This document shows positions 44,810-53,411 of a stretch of 64,000 nucleotides of DNA, one piece after another; positions within the stretch are counted from its first letter, which is position 1, and the number at the start of each line of letters is the position of its first letter. The stretch is from an uncultured Winogradskyella sp. Its GTDB lineage: Bacteria > Bacteroidota > Bacteroidia > Flavobacteriales > Flavobacteriaceae. A model generated the notes under the pieces. The model worked only from the letters and a program-made list of their open reading frames with translations. It had not been told where the DNA came from and searched no databases. The stretch covers positions 186,001-250,000 of the forward strand of contig NZ_CANMIW010000002.1 of the NCBI RefSeq assembly GCF_947498005.1. Reading direction: 5' to 3'. The translations under genes and the position numbers were made by a program.

Positions 44810-46438
44810 TTATTCTCCTAAGAATGGATATCTGTAATCTACTGGAGTTACAAATGTTTCTTTTATTAATCGAGGAGACACCCAACGTAATAAATTCTGA
44901 GCACTACCAGCTTTATCATTTGTTCCAGATGCTCTAGCACCTCCAAATGGTTGCTGACCTACAACAGCACCAGTTGGCTTATCGTTGATGTAAAAGTTAC
45001 CAGCACAGTTTTGTAAGGCTTTAGTTGCTTCTTCAACAGCATAGCGACATGTAGATAGTATAGCACCAGTTAATGCGTATTCACTAGTTTCATCAACTAA
45101 TTTTAAAGTTTCAGAATATTTATCTTCATCATAAACGTAAATTGTCATTACAGGTCCAAATAATTCCGTAGACATGGTGTCGTACTTTGGGTTTGTAGTT
45201 ACGATTACAGTAGGCTCAATAAAATAACCTTTAGATTTATCATAACCGCCACCAACTATAATTTCAGCTTCATCAGATGCTTTCGCTTCATCTATGTATT
45301 TAGCAAGTTTATCAAAAGAACCTTCATGTATAACCGCAGTTACAAAATTGCTCATATCTTCTGGTGAACCTTGTTTAAAAGAGTTTACATCTTCAATGAC
45401 AAAGTTTTTTACTTCTTCCCAAATGTTGCTAGGAATATATGCTCTAGATGCTGCGCTACATTTTTGACCTTGAAATTCAAAAGCACCTCTAGAAATTGCT
45501 GTAGCTACTTGTTTTGGTACTGCCGATTTATGAGCAACGATAAAATCTTTTCCTCCTGTTTCTCCAACAATTTTAGGATACGTTTTGTACGTATGGATAT
45601 TATTTCCAATTTGTTTCCATAGCTCTTTAAAGATAAAAGTAGAGCCAGTGAAATGTAAACCAGAAAAATCAGGACTAGATAATACCGTTTCAGTGATCAT
45701 TTGAGGATCTCCAAAAACAACATTAATAACACCATCTGGCACACCTGCTTCTTTAAAAATATCCATAATGATTTTAGCAGAATAGATTTGGCTGTCACTT
45801 GGTTTCCAAACAACAACATTACCCATCAATGCCATACAAGCTGGCAAGTTTCCTGCAATTGCAGTAAAGTTAAACGGTGTAACTGCATAAGTGAAACCTT
45901 CAAGAGGTCTATATTCTACACGGTTCCAGGCATCACTAGTGCTTTCTGGTTGTTCCATGTAAATGTCAGTCATAAACTGAACATTAAAACGTAAGAAATC
46001 TATAAATTCACAAGCTGCATCAATTTCTGCTTGGTGTATAGTTTTAGATTGTGCAATCATAGTAGCAGCATTAATTTTTGCTCTATAAGGACCAGCAATT
46101 AATTCAGCGGCTTTTAAGAAAATACCTGCACGTTGTTCCCATGGCATTTGAGACCAAGATTTACGTGCTTCTAAAGCTGTAGATATAGCATCTTCTACAT
46201 GACTCTTTTCTGCTATATGGTATTCTCCAACGATATGTTTATGATCGTGTGGAGGAGACATGGTTCTAGTATTTCCTGTTTTAACGTCTTTACCGTTAAT
46301 GTACATTGGTACTTCCACTTTACTGTTAAACATAGTTTTATATGTCTCTTGAACAGCTTTACGTTCTGGAGAACCAGGTGCATAAGACTTTACAGGCTCA
46401 TTGACTGCAACAGGTACATTAAAGAATCCTTTTCCCAT
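44810..46438 (-). CDS. pruA: 1-pyrroline-5-carboxylate (glutamate semialdehyde) dehydrogenase
   Basis: This aldehyde dehydrogenase performs the second step of proline degradation, oxidising glutamate semialdehyde to glutamate with NAD. The ATG at 46438 (MGKGFFNVPVAVNEPVKSY) gives 542 residues, typical of the stand-alone eukaryote-like form; the longer frame begins upstream beyond the promoter box. Visible motifs are the NAD loop GLHFTGSTFIFKELW, the catalytic Glu in YPKIVGETGGKDFIVAHK near residue 289, the catalytic Cys in FEFQGQKCSAASRAYI near 323, and ELFGPVMTIYVYDE. It lacks a PutA proline-dehydrogenase domain, so that step must be encoded elsewhere. Confidence 0.94.
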   Translation of the reverse strand: MGKGFFNVPVAVNEPVKSYAPGSPERKAVQETYKTMFNSKVEVPMYINGKDVKTGNTRTMSPPHDHKHIVGEYHIAEKSHVEDAISTALEARKSWSQMPWEQRAGIFLKAAELIAGPYRAKINAATMIAQSKTIHQAEIDAACEFIDFLRFNVQFMTDIYMEQPESTSDAWNRVEYRPLEGFTYAVTPFNFTAIAGNLPACMALMGNVVVWKPSDSQIYSAKIIMDIFKEAGVPDGVINVVFGDPQMITETVLSSPDFSGLHFTGSTFIFKELWKQIGNNIHTYKTYPKIVGETGGKDFIVAHKSAVPKQVATAISRGAFEFQGQKCSAASRAYIPSNIWEEVKNFVIEDVNSFKQGSPEDMSNFVTAVIHEGSFDKLAKYIDEAKASDEAEIIVGGGYDKSKGYFIEPTVIVTTNPKYDTMSTELFGPVMTIYVYDEDKYSETLKLVDETSEYALTGAILSTCRYAVEEATKALQNCAGNFYINDKPTGAVVGQQPFGGARASGTNDKAGSAQNLLRWVSPRLIKETFVTPVDYRYPFLGE

Positions 46439-46474
46439 AATATATTTGTTTTTTTTAGTTGATTTTTGAAAGTG

Positions 46475-46482
46475 CAAAGGTA
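46475..46482 (-). promoter_or_regulatory. -7 promoter element (TACCTTTG) for pruA
   Basis: An exact TAnnTTTG match on the minus strand, 36 bases before the pruA start at 46438. It overlaps the longer alternative start at 46477, which is therefore unlikely. Confidence 0.5.
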
Positions 46483-46650
46483 CAATTTTTAACAGAGAAA
46501 TATTTTGTAAAATGTTATAGTTCTGTGAAGATTTAACCTAGAAAACTTAATAGCCGTATTTATATTCAATGTATCGAATCTTGATTTAGAATAATTACTG
46601 AAAGCATTTTATCCTAAATTGAAATAAAAAAAATAACAAAACCGTTGAGG

Positions 46651-47037
46651 TTAGTTAAGCGCAAAGGGTGCACTTAGTTTAAAAGAAGGAATGTAGACTT
46701 TAAATTTATTGGTCTTAGATAGGTTGATCATATTATAATGACCTTGCATAGCACCAAAAGGAGAGGTTAATAGACAGCCAGAATTATACGTGTGAGACTC
46801 GCCTGGTTTAAGAACTGGTTTTTTGCCAATAACACCTTCGCCTTCTATAATTTCTTCATTATTTAATGCGTCTAGAATTTTCCAGTGTCTAGTGTTAAGT
46901 TGTACAGAATCTTTGCTTTGGTTTTCAATAGTTACTTTATAACCAAACGCAAAATGCACTTTATAATTTTTATAAAATGTGCCTTCAAAATTGGTTTCTA
47001 CGGAAATTTTAATTCCACTTGTAACTTGTTGTACCAT
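46651..47037 (-). CDS. apaG: ApaG-domain protein
   Basis: This 128-residue protein is a single ApaG domain, a fibronectin-III-like beta sandwich. Typical segments are GIKISVETNFEGTFYKNYKV, FAFGYKVTIENQSKDSVQLN, TRHWKILDALNNEEIIEGEGV, VLKPGESHTYNSGCLLTSPF and GAMQGHYNMI. ApaG in Salmonella affects Co2+ resistance and Mg2+ efflux, and it is also the phosphodiesterase-linked domain fused to some F-box proteins; its biochemical function is not settled. It lies between pruA and the DUF5103 gene, an order I recall from other Flavobacteriaceae. No clear promoter box is seen. Confidence 0.92.
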   Translation of the reverse strand: MVQQVTSGIKISVETNFEGTFYKNYKVHFAFGYKVTIENQSKDSVQLNTRHWKILDALNNEEIIEGEGVIGKKPVLKPGESHTYNSGCLLTSPFGAMQGHYNMINLSKTNKFKVYIPSFKLSAPFALN

Positions 47038-47199
47038 ATAATTGAAAATTGTGCTATGCTAAAATAGTATAATTTTTGATTGAAACACCATAAATCGCTA
47101 AAGTGCTCATAATTTTAACAAATACAAGATTTGATGTACTAATAATTTGGAAAAAGGAAGAAAACAAGTCGCTTTTTCGTTAAAATCGAAATTAAAAAA

Positions 47200-48456
47200 T
47201 TAGTTTGTAATGTTTGTAGAGGAGGCTTCGCCATAACCAATTATGCGATCAAAACGCGCACCTAAATCTCTATAATAGACTAATGCTTTGTAATTGTTCT
47301 CTGTTTGCCAAAAATTACCACTAATAGCACCTTCGTCAATTGCTCCCGTTTCTTTGTCTACTGCGACATACTTGTAATTATAAAACCCTTGCTTCAAAAG
47401 CATTGTGTTTTCGTAGCGTTTACTTTCTGTATTATATTCCATTTTTGTGAATGGATCAATAGCGTAAGCATTAAAATTACCATATATATGAATATCTTTG
47501 TCCTTGATTTCGTCATGTGAAAGTGAAAAATGGATCATGGTGTAGTCTGCTTCAACATCAACGTTATCGGTATCGATAGCAGTTATTAGAAAATTTCCGT
47601 TAATATCAGGATTGTAAGTGTATGGTAAGTCTTTTCTAGAAATATTAGTATAAAGGTAATTATTGTATAACTCTTTTAGCTGAATAAATTGAACACCTAC
47701 ATTTGCGGATCTAACATCCTTGTTTTCATAAAACCAAAACTCATTACCAGCCCAAAAGGCTGATTCAGTATCATAACGATAAATAAGTTCATTACCCAAA
47801 GTGTATTGTGGTTTTAATCCTGAAATAGATGTATTTTGATTGTTGTTCTGAATAATTAGAGTTTTAATATTGTCTAATGGATTGTTGAAATTAGTACCAT
47901 TAGTTGAAATAACAATGTCTACGGATTGCTTTTCTCCAATGACCTGCACATCTCTTGATCGCTTTACGCTAACACCAACATTCACATTGTCTTCGTATAC
48001 CATGAATTTTCTACTAAACATTAATTCATCATAATCATCATAGATAGAAATAATATAATTACCACTTTTCAATAGTCCTAAAGTACGTGAGTTTGGTATT
48101 TGTAAATCGTAATGTGAGTATATCTGATAGGTGTTGAATGAATTTTCATAAGTTAATATACGTTGATTGTCTAATCCTTTAAGGTACTCAGATTTTACTA
48201 AAGAAGAGGGTGTCCAGTCGTAATTGAAATGCTCAATGACGTAATAAAAATCTTCTTCATTTGCTGTAAGTGCATCAAATTCTAACTCTAATGATTCGCC
48301 AAGCTTTAAAACAGGAAGTTGTCCCTCAGTTGTATTACTTTTAAAGGTAATTGTTTTAATAAAATCTGGTGGATTTACTTCTTCGGTTACTTGTGATAGC
48401 AATACCAATGGTGTAATTGCAAATAAAACTAGGTTGAAAATATTTTTTTTCATCAT
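47200..48456 (-). CDS. Secreted DUF5103-type protein
   Basis: I start this at the ATG at 48456 (MMKKNIFNLVLFAITPLVLL), giving 418 residues; the following ATG is equally possible. The signal peptide ends near residue 22 (LSQ). The mature part is entirely beta-rich: DFIKTITFKSNTTEGQLPVL, EHFNYDWTPSSLVKSEYLKG, LKSGNYIISIYDDYDELMFS, and a carbohydrate-binding-like C-terminal region with DIHIYGNFNAYAIDPFTKME. I recall this as DUF5103, a conserved periplasmic protein family of Bacteroidota with no known role. It is divergent from the nqr operon. A near-match -7 box (TATCTTTA) lies upstream. Confidence 0.85.
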   Translation of the reverse strand: MMKKNIFNLVLFAITPLVLLSQVTEEVNPPDFIKTITFKSNTTEGQLPVLKLGESLELEFDALTANEEDFYYVIEHFNYDWTPSSLVKSEYLKGLDNQRILTYENSFNTYQIYSHYDLQIPNSRTLGLLKSGNYIISIYDDYDELMFSRKFMVYEDNVNVGVSVKRSRDVQVIGEKQSVDIVISTNGTNFNNPLDNIKTLIIQNNNQNTSISGLKPQYTLGNELIYRYDTESAFWAGNEFWFYENKDVRSANVGVQFIQLKELYNNYLYTNISRKDLPYTYNPDINGNFLITAIDTDNVDVEADYTMIHFSLSHDEIKDKDIHIYGNFNAYAIDPFTKMEYNTESKRYENTMLLKQGFYNYKYVAVDKETGAIDEGAISGNFWQTENNYKALVYYRDLGARFDRIIGYGEASSTNITN

Positions 48457-48617
48457 ATAATTTGAGCGATGTGTAAAGATAATCAAAATTCATGCCTATA
48501 AAACGCGCAGCTTATTTATAATGATTACAAATAAAAAAAGATGCTTTTATTTCAACTGTTTTTTAAAGCATTAATTCGTAAATTCGCACGGATTTTTAGA
48601 TAACTAATCTTTAGTAT

Positions 48618-49970
48618 ATGTCAAAAGACATCAAAATTAAAAAGGGTTTAGATATAAAGCTAGTCGGTGAAGCCGAGAAAGCAACGGAAAATGCTATAAT
48701 CAGTAATTTCTATTCTATAAGACCTGAAGACTTCCACAGTATTATTCCAAAATTAGTAGCAAAAGAAGGTACACGTGTAAAAGCGGGTGAAACTTTATTT
48801 TACAATAAAGATAATGAAGCTATGAAATTTGTTTCGCCAGTATCTGGTGAGATTACAGAAGTACAACGTGGACCAAGACGTCGTATCGACGCCATAAAAA
48901 TAACAGCAGATAAGGAACAAGCTTATGTAGATCATGGTAAGTTTGACTTGACCTCTGATGCAGAAAAAACAAAAGCACATTTATTAGCAACTGGCTGTTG
49001 GTCATTTATTAAACAACGTCCTTATGATGTTGTGGCTAAAGCAGATGTTACACCAAAGAATATTTTTATTTCTGGTTATGCAAGTGCACCTTTAGCCGCA
49101 GATTTAGACTTTACCTTAGCGGGTAAAGAAGCTGAATTACAAGCTGCAGTTACCGCATTAGCTAAATTAACTGAAGGTAGTGTTCATATTTCTGTGGGTA
49201 AGAGTTCTAACTCGCCTTTAGCAAATTTGCAAGACGCTATAACTTATAAAGTTTCTGGACCACATCCATCAGGAAATGTTGGTACATTAATTAATAAGGT
49301 AAGTCCTGTAAATAAAGGTGAAGTTGTTTGGACTGTCAATGCACAAGATCTTGTTATCATTGGAGAGTTATTATTAACGGGAAAGTTTAATGCAGAGCGT
49401 GTTGTTGCTTTAGCAGGTTCTTCAGTTAAGAAACCTAGATATTTTAGAACTAAATTAGGTTCAGAAATAGCTACAATGATATATGATAATGGTGTTGAAA
49501 GAGATGGTAACGATAGAATAATTTCTGGAAATGTTTTAACAGGGAAACAAGTAGCGCCAGATGGTTTCTTGGATTATTACAGTAACGTAATTACTGTGAT
49601 TCCAGAAGGTGATGACTACGAGTTTTTTGGATGGAACAAGCCCGTTTTTAACAAAGTATCTACATCTAGAGCTTTAACTTTTTCTTGGTTAAGCCCTAAG
49701 AAAAAATACGATTTAAATACAAATACTAATGGTGAGCATAGAGCATTTGTAACTACAGGTACATTTGAGGAGGTTTTTCCTTTAGATATTTACCCAATGC
49801 AAATTTTAAAAGCTTGTATGTATCAAGATTTAGATGAAATGGAAGCATTAGGAATGTACGAAGTTGCACCAGAAGATTTTGCTTTAACGGAATTTGTATG
49901 TGTTTCTAAACAACCACATCAAAAAATTATAAGAGAAGGATTAGACTTAATGCTAAAAGAAATAGGATAA
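48618..49970 (+). CDS. nqrA: Na+-translocating NADH:quinone reductase subunit A
   Basis: NqrA is the peripheral cytoplasmic subunit that interacts with the quinone site of the sodium-pumping NADH dehydrogenase. The 450 residues match the family, with the N-terminal biotinyl-lipoyl-like region SKDIKIKKGLDIKLVGEAEK and VKAGETLFYNKDNEAMKFVS. The RnfC-like middle contains LATGCWSFIKQRPYDVVA and GPHPSGNVGTLINKVSPVNK, and FPLDIYPMQILKACMYQDLD marks the C-terminal part. It opens the six-gene nqr operon and overlaps nqrB by one base. The complex reduces menaquinone and exports Na+, energising this marine-type cell. Confidence 0.96.
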   Translation: MSKDIKIKKGLDIKLVGEAEKATENAIISNFYSIRPEDFHSIIPKLVAKEGTRVKAGETLFYNKDNEAMKFVSPVSGEITEVQRGPRRRIDAIKITADKEQAYVDHGKFDLTSDAEKTKAHLLATGCWSFIKQRPYDVVAKADVTPKNIFISGYASAPLAADLDFTLAGKEAELQAAVTALAKLTEGSVHISVGKSSNSPLANLQDAITYKVSGPHPSGNVGTLINKVSPVNKGEVVWTVNAQDLVIIGELLLTGKFNAERVVALAGSSVKKPRYFRTKLGSEIATMIYDNGVERDGNDRIISGNVLTGKQVAPDGFLDYYSNVITVIPEGDDYEFFGWNKPVFNKVSTSRALTFSWLSPKKKYDLNTNTNGEHRAFVTTGTFEEVFPLDIYPMQILKACMYQDLDEMEALGMYEVAPEDFALTEFVCVSKQPHQKIIREGLDLMLKEIG

Positions 49971-51196
49971 TGGGTTTAAAACAAAATTTACATAATTTTA
50001 GAGAGAAGAATAAAGATAAGAAGTGGTTGCCAGCATTTTCTGCAATTCATACCTTTTTATTCTTACCAAATGAGACAACTCATAATGGTACTCATATAAA
50101 AGCGGCAGATGACTTAAAGAGAACAATGAACACTGTTATTATGGCAATGGTTCCTTGTTTAATCTTTGGAATGTTTAATGCAGGTTATCAACATCATTTA
50201 GCATTTGGAGAGATTCAACAGGCTACAGGTGGATTTTTTAGTGCAGAATTCTGGACGTTAGATAACTTCTCGGTTGGTTTCTGGAAAGTAATTCCACTGG
50301 TAGTTGTATCATATGTCGTTGGTTTAGCTATTGAGATTTTATTCGCGATAAAAAATAGCCACGAAGTAGAAGAAGGATATCTAGTAACAGGTATGTTAGT
50401 GCCACTTATTGTGCCAATTGATACACCATTATGGATGCTAGCAGTAGCAGTTGCTTTTGGTGTTGTTATAGGTAAAGAAGTTTTTGGTGGTACAGGAATG
50501 AATATTCTTAATCCAGCGTTAACAATACGTGCATTCTTATTTTTCGCATATCCAACATGGATGTCAGGAGATAAAGTTTGGGTTCATGGTGCAGTAGAAC
50601 AAGATCAGTTAATAGCAGCTGGTGAGAATGTAGATGCCATTTCTGGTGAAACAATCTTAGGTAGTTTAGCTCAAAACAAAGGTGCAGGTTATGAAATCAT
50701 GGATATGTTTTATGGTTTAATTCCTGGTTCAGTAGGTGAAACGTCTACACTTTTAATTTTGTTAGGAGGTTTATTCTTAATCTTCGCTAAAATTGGAAGT
50801 TGGAGAATTATGCTTTCATCTGTAATTGGCGCCTTAGTCATGGGATTAATTTTTAACGGTGTTGTGGCGCAAGACTGGATTACAGAGTCTAGTAAGTTTT
50901 ATGGATTAATGAGCACAGATTTCTGGCAACATCTACTAATTGGTGGTTTTGCATTTGGTACTGTGTTTATGGCTACAGATCCAGTAACAGCTTCACAAAC
51001 AGCTAAAGGAAAATGGATTTATGGTTTCTTAGTAGGATTTATTTCTATTATGATACGTGTATTTAACCCAGCATATCCAGAAGGTGTAATGTTAGCTATT
51101 CTATTAATGAATGTGTTTGCACCAACTATTGACCATTACGTGGTTCAAGGAAATGTTAAGAAAAGAATGAAACGTGTAAAAGCTAAAGTTGCGTAA
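49970..51196 (+). CDS. nqrB: Na+-translocating NADH:quinone reductase subunit B
   Basis: NqrB is the main membrane subunit, binding a covalent FMN and riboflavin and forming much of the sodium path. It has 408 residues with about ten helices. The NqrB/RnfD signature VIGKEVFGGTGMNILNPALT is at residues 167-186, and NPALTIRAFLFFAYPTWMSG follows. The flavinylated threonine is expected in the segment VDAISGETILGSL (Thr228); note SGET instead of the SGAT seen in Vibrio. GTVFMATDPVTASQTAKGKW and FNPAYPEGVMLAILLMNVFA complete the family pattern. ApbE, encoded at 59.7 kb, would attach the FMN. Confidence 0.97.
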   Translation: MGLKQNLHNFREKNKDKKWLPAFSAIHTFLFLPNETTHNGTHIKAADDLKRTMNTVIMAMVPCLIFGMFNAGYQHHLAFGEIQQATGGFFSAEFWTLDNFSVGFWKVIPLVVVSYVVGLAIEILFAIKNSHEVEEGYLVTGMLVPLIVPIDTPLWMLAVAVAFGVVIGKEVFGGTGMNILNPALTIRAFLFFAYPTWMSGDKVWVHGAVEQDQLIAAGENVDAISGETILGSLAQNKGAGYEIMDMFYGLIPGSVGETSTLLILLGGLFLIFAKIGSWRIMLSSVIGALVMGLIFNGVVAQDWITESSKFYGLMSTDFWQHLLIGGFAFGTVFMATDPVTASQTAKGKWIYGFLVGFISIMIRVFNPAYPEGVMLAILLMNVFAPTIDHYVVQGNVKKRMKRVKAKVA

Positions 51197-51198
51197 TC

Positions 51199-51948
51199 AT
51201 GGAACAAAGAACAGATAAAAACTCATATACTATTATTTTTGCCATTGGTATGGTATTAATTGTAGGCGTCATATTAGCAGGTATTTTTTCATTGACTAAG
51301 CCAATTATTACGGTAAATGAAGAAATTGAAAAGCAGCAAAATATTTTGTATGCTATGGGAGTTAATGAAAATGAAGGTACAAGTGCAAATTTTGTGTCAG
51401 CAGAAAAGGCACCAGAACTTTTTAAGCAATATGTTAAGCAGCAATTGGAAGTTCAAGGTGGCACAGCTGTTGAGAATAACGAAGCTTATTTAATTGATGT
51501 AAAGAAACAACAAGCCAATGCAAAGAATGGTGGTGTTAGAAAACTACCTTTATTTGTTGGTGAGAAAGATGGTAAAACATTTTATATCGCACCAATAAGA
51601 GGAAAAGGACTTTGGGATGCTATTTGGGGTTATGTTGCCTTAGATAAAGATATGGTAGTACAAGGAGCCTATTTTGACCATAAAGGAGAAACGCCAGGAC
51701 TTGGTGCAAATATTAAGCAACGTTTTTTTATGGATGATTTTTATGGTGAACATTTATTGTCTGAAGCAGGTGTGTTTAAAGGCATCACTGTTGCAAAGGG
51801 TAATGCAGATCCAAAAAATAATGACAAAACAGATAATGAGGTTGATGCCATTGCAGGAGCAACAATTACTGGTGATGGTGTTACAGCAATGATCAAAAAA
51901 GATTTAAAGTTGTATTTACCTTATTTTGAAACTTTAAAAGGAAACTAA
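51199..51948 (+). CDS. nqrC: Na+-translocating NADH:quinone reductase subunit C
   Basis: NqrC has one N-terminal membrane helix (about residues 11-31) and a periplasmic FMN-binding domain. The 249 residues match the family. The flavinylation motif DAIAGATITG is at 216-225, with Thr222 as the FMN-linked residue; GLWDAIWGYVALDKDM and HKGETPGLGANI are the other conserved blocks. It follows nqrB after two bases. FMN attachment by ApbE is required for electron flow from the 2Fe-2S centre to NqrB. Confidence 0.97.
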   Translation: MEQRTDKNSYTIIFAIGMVLIVGVILAGIFSLTKPIITVNEEIEKQQNILYAMGVNENEGTSANFVSAEKAPELFKQYVKQQLEVQGGTAVENNEAYLIDVKKQQANAKNGGVRKLPLFVGEKDGKTFYIAPIRGKGLWDAIWGYVALDKDMVVQGAYFDHKGETPGLGANIKQRFFMDDFYGEHLLSEAGVFKGITVAKGNADPKNNDKTDNEVDAIAGATITGDGVTAMIKKDLKLYLPYFETLKGN

Positions 51949-51951
51949 AAC

Positions 51952-52584
51952 ATGGGAAAAGACAGTAAATTAATATTAGACCCATTAGCAGATAATAACC
52001 CAATTACAATACAAGTACTTGGTATCTGTTCTGCATTAGCAATTACTGCAGAATTAGAAGCATCTATAGTAATGTCTATATCTGTATTATTTGTATTAGG
52101 TATTGGTAACGTTGTTATTTCTTTGATGCGTAACATTATTCCATCGAAAATTAGAATTATTGTTCAACTTATTGTTGTTGCAACATTAGTAATTATAGTA
52201 GATTTAGTTTTAAAAGCTTTTGCTTATGAGCTAAGTAAAACGCTTTCAGTATTCGTAGGATTAATTATTACTAACTGTATAATTATGGGACGTTTTGAAG
52301 CCTTTGCATTAGGAAATGGTCCTTGGAGATCGTTTTTAGATGGTATTGGTAATGCTTTAGGATATGGTGTAATTCTTATAATTGTAGGATTCTTTAGAGA
52401 GTTATTAGGATCTGGAACTTTATTAGGTTTTCCTGTATTAGGAGATCCAATTGAAAAAACGGGATTATATGCTATAGGTTATGAAAATAACGGATTTATG
52501 TTATTATCTCCAATGGCATTAATAGTTGTGGGTATTATCATTTGGATACAACGTAGTAGAAACAAAGCATTAATAGAAGATTAA
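51952..52584 (+). CDS. nqrD: Na+-translocating NADH:quinone reductase subunit D
   Basis: This 210-residue membrane subunit of the NqrDE/RnfAE type has six hydrophobic helices. The characteristic segment LDPLADNNPITIQVLGICSALAIT begins at residue 8, with the conserved Cys for the intramembrane iron centre near residue 24. VGLIITNCIIMGRFEAFALG holds the second Cys near residue 107. It pairs with NqrE in an inverted-topology heterodimer. It is followed by a 74-base gap containing a strong inverted repeat, the only sizeable gap in the operon. Confidence 0.96.
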   Translation: MGKDSKLILDPLADNNPITIQVLGICSALAITAELEASIVMSISVLFVLGIGNVVISLMRNIIPSKIRIIVQLIVVATLVIIVDLVLKAFAYELSKTLSVFVGLIITNCIIMGRFEAFALGNGPWRSFLDGIGNALGYGVILIIVGFFRELLGSGTLLGFPVLGDPIEKTGLYAIGYENNGFMLLSPMALIVVGIIIWIQRSRNKALIED

Positions 52585-52602
52585 ATTAGTTGATAGATAA
52601 TG

Positions 52603-52630
52603 GTTATTGGATAGTAGATTCTCCAATAAC
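52603..52630 (+). repeat. Inverted repeat in the nqrD-nqrE gap
   Basis: A perfect 9-bp inverted repeat (GTTATTGGA / TCCAATAAC) with a 10-base loop and no T-run. In mRNA it would form a hairpin that might protect the upstream message or tune subunit ratios; this is inference. Confidence 0.5.
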
Positions 52631-52658
52631 TTTAAACTAACAACTAAAAACAAAATAT

Positions 52659-53399
52659 ATGGAACATTTAGAATTATTTTTCAAATCGATATTTATAGAT
52701 AATATGGTATTTGCTACATTCTTAGGAATGTGTTCATACTTAGCAGTATCTAAAAAAGTGTCAACTGCTGTTGGTCTTGGAGCTGCTGTTATATTTGTCC
52801 TTGCAATTACAGTACCTTTAAACTGGTTACTAGATCAATATATCTTACAACCTGGAGCATTGTCTTGGTTAGGTGAAGAATATGCAAATTATGACTTAAG
52901 CTTTTTATCATTCATTATGTTTATTGCTACCATTGCAACAATGGTACAATTAGTAGAGATAGTCGTGGAGAAGTTTTCTCCGTCGCTATATAATTCTTTA
53001 GGTATATTTTTACCTTTAATTGCTGTTAACTGTGCCATTTTAGGTGGTTCACTTTTTATGCAGTCTAGAGAAATTGAAACCTTAGGATTAGCATTGAACT
53101 ATGGTATTGGGTCAGGTATTGGTTGGTTCTTAGCCATATTAGCAATTGCTGCTATTAGAGAAAAAATTAGATATAGTAATGTACCACCTGCATTAAGAGG
53201 TTTAGGTATTACATTTATTATTACTGGCCTAATGGCAATTGGGTTTATGAGTTTTGGAGGAATGTTGACTGGAGGTGATGAAGAAGGTGAGCCAACTACA
53301 GAACCAACAGCATCTATAGAAGTTATTAAAGAAGATATTAAAAAAGAAGAAGCTAAACTTAAGTCAGACTTAGAGATAGCCGAAAATACAAACAAGTAA
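52659..53399 (+). CDS. nqrE: Na+-translocating NADH:quinone reductase subunit E
   Basis: NqrE is the partner of NqrD, with six helices. The family start [20 protein letters not shown] leads into [20 protein letters not shown] with the iron-binding Cys near residue 26; the second is in [20 protein letters not shown] near residue 121. At 246 residues it is about 45 longer than Vibrio NqrE (198). The excess is a charged C-terminal tail from about residue 205 ([18 protein letters not shown], then [20 protein letters not shown]), probably cytoplasmic and disordered or helical. The function of this tail is unknown. Confidence 0.96.
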   Translation: MEHLELFFKSIFIDNMVFATFLGMCSYLAVSKKVSTAVGLGAAVIFVLAITVPLNWLLDQYILQPGALSWLGEEYANYDLSFLSFIMFIATIATMVQLVEIVVEKFSPSLYNSLGIFLPLIAVNCAILGGSLFMQSREIETLGLALNYGIGSGIGWFLAILAIAAIREKIRYSNVPPALRGLGITFIITGLMAIGFMSFGGMLTGGDEEGEPTTEPTASIEVIKEDIKKEEAKLKSDLEIAENTNK

Positions 53400-53411
53400 T
53401 TGATTAGTATT

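Noticed and set aside
51674..51892. 72-codon frame inside nqrC
   Set aside because: It is a shadow of the nqrC coding sequence, rich in Gln/Met from frame-shifted codons.
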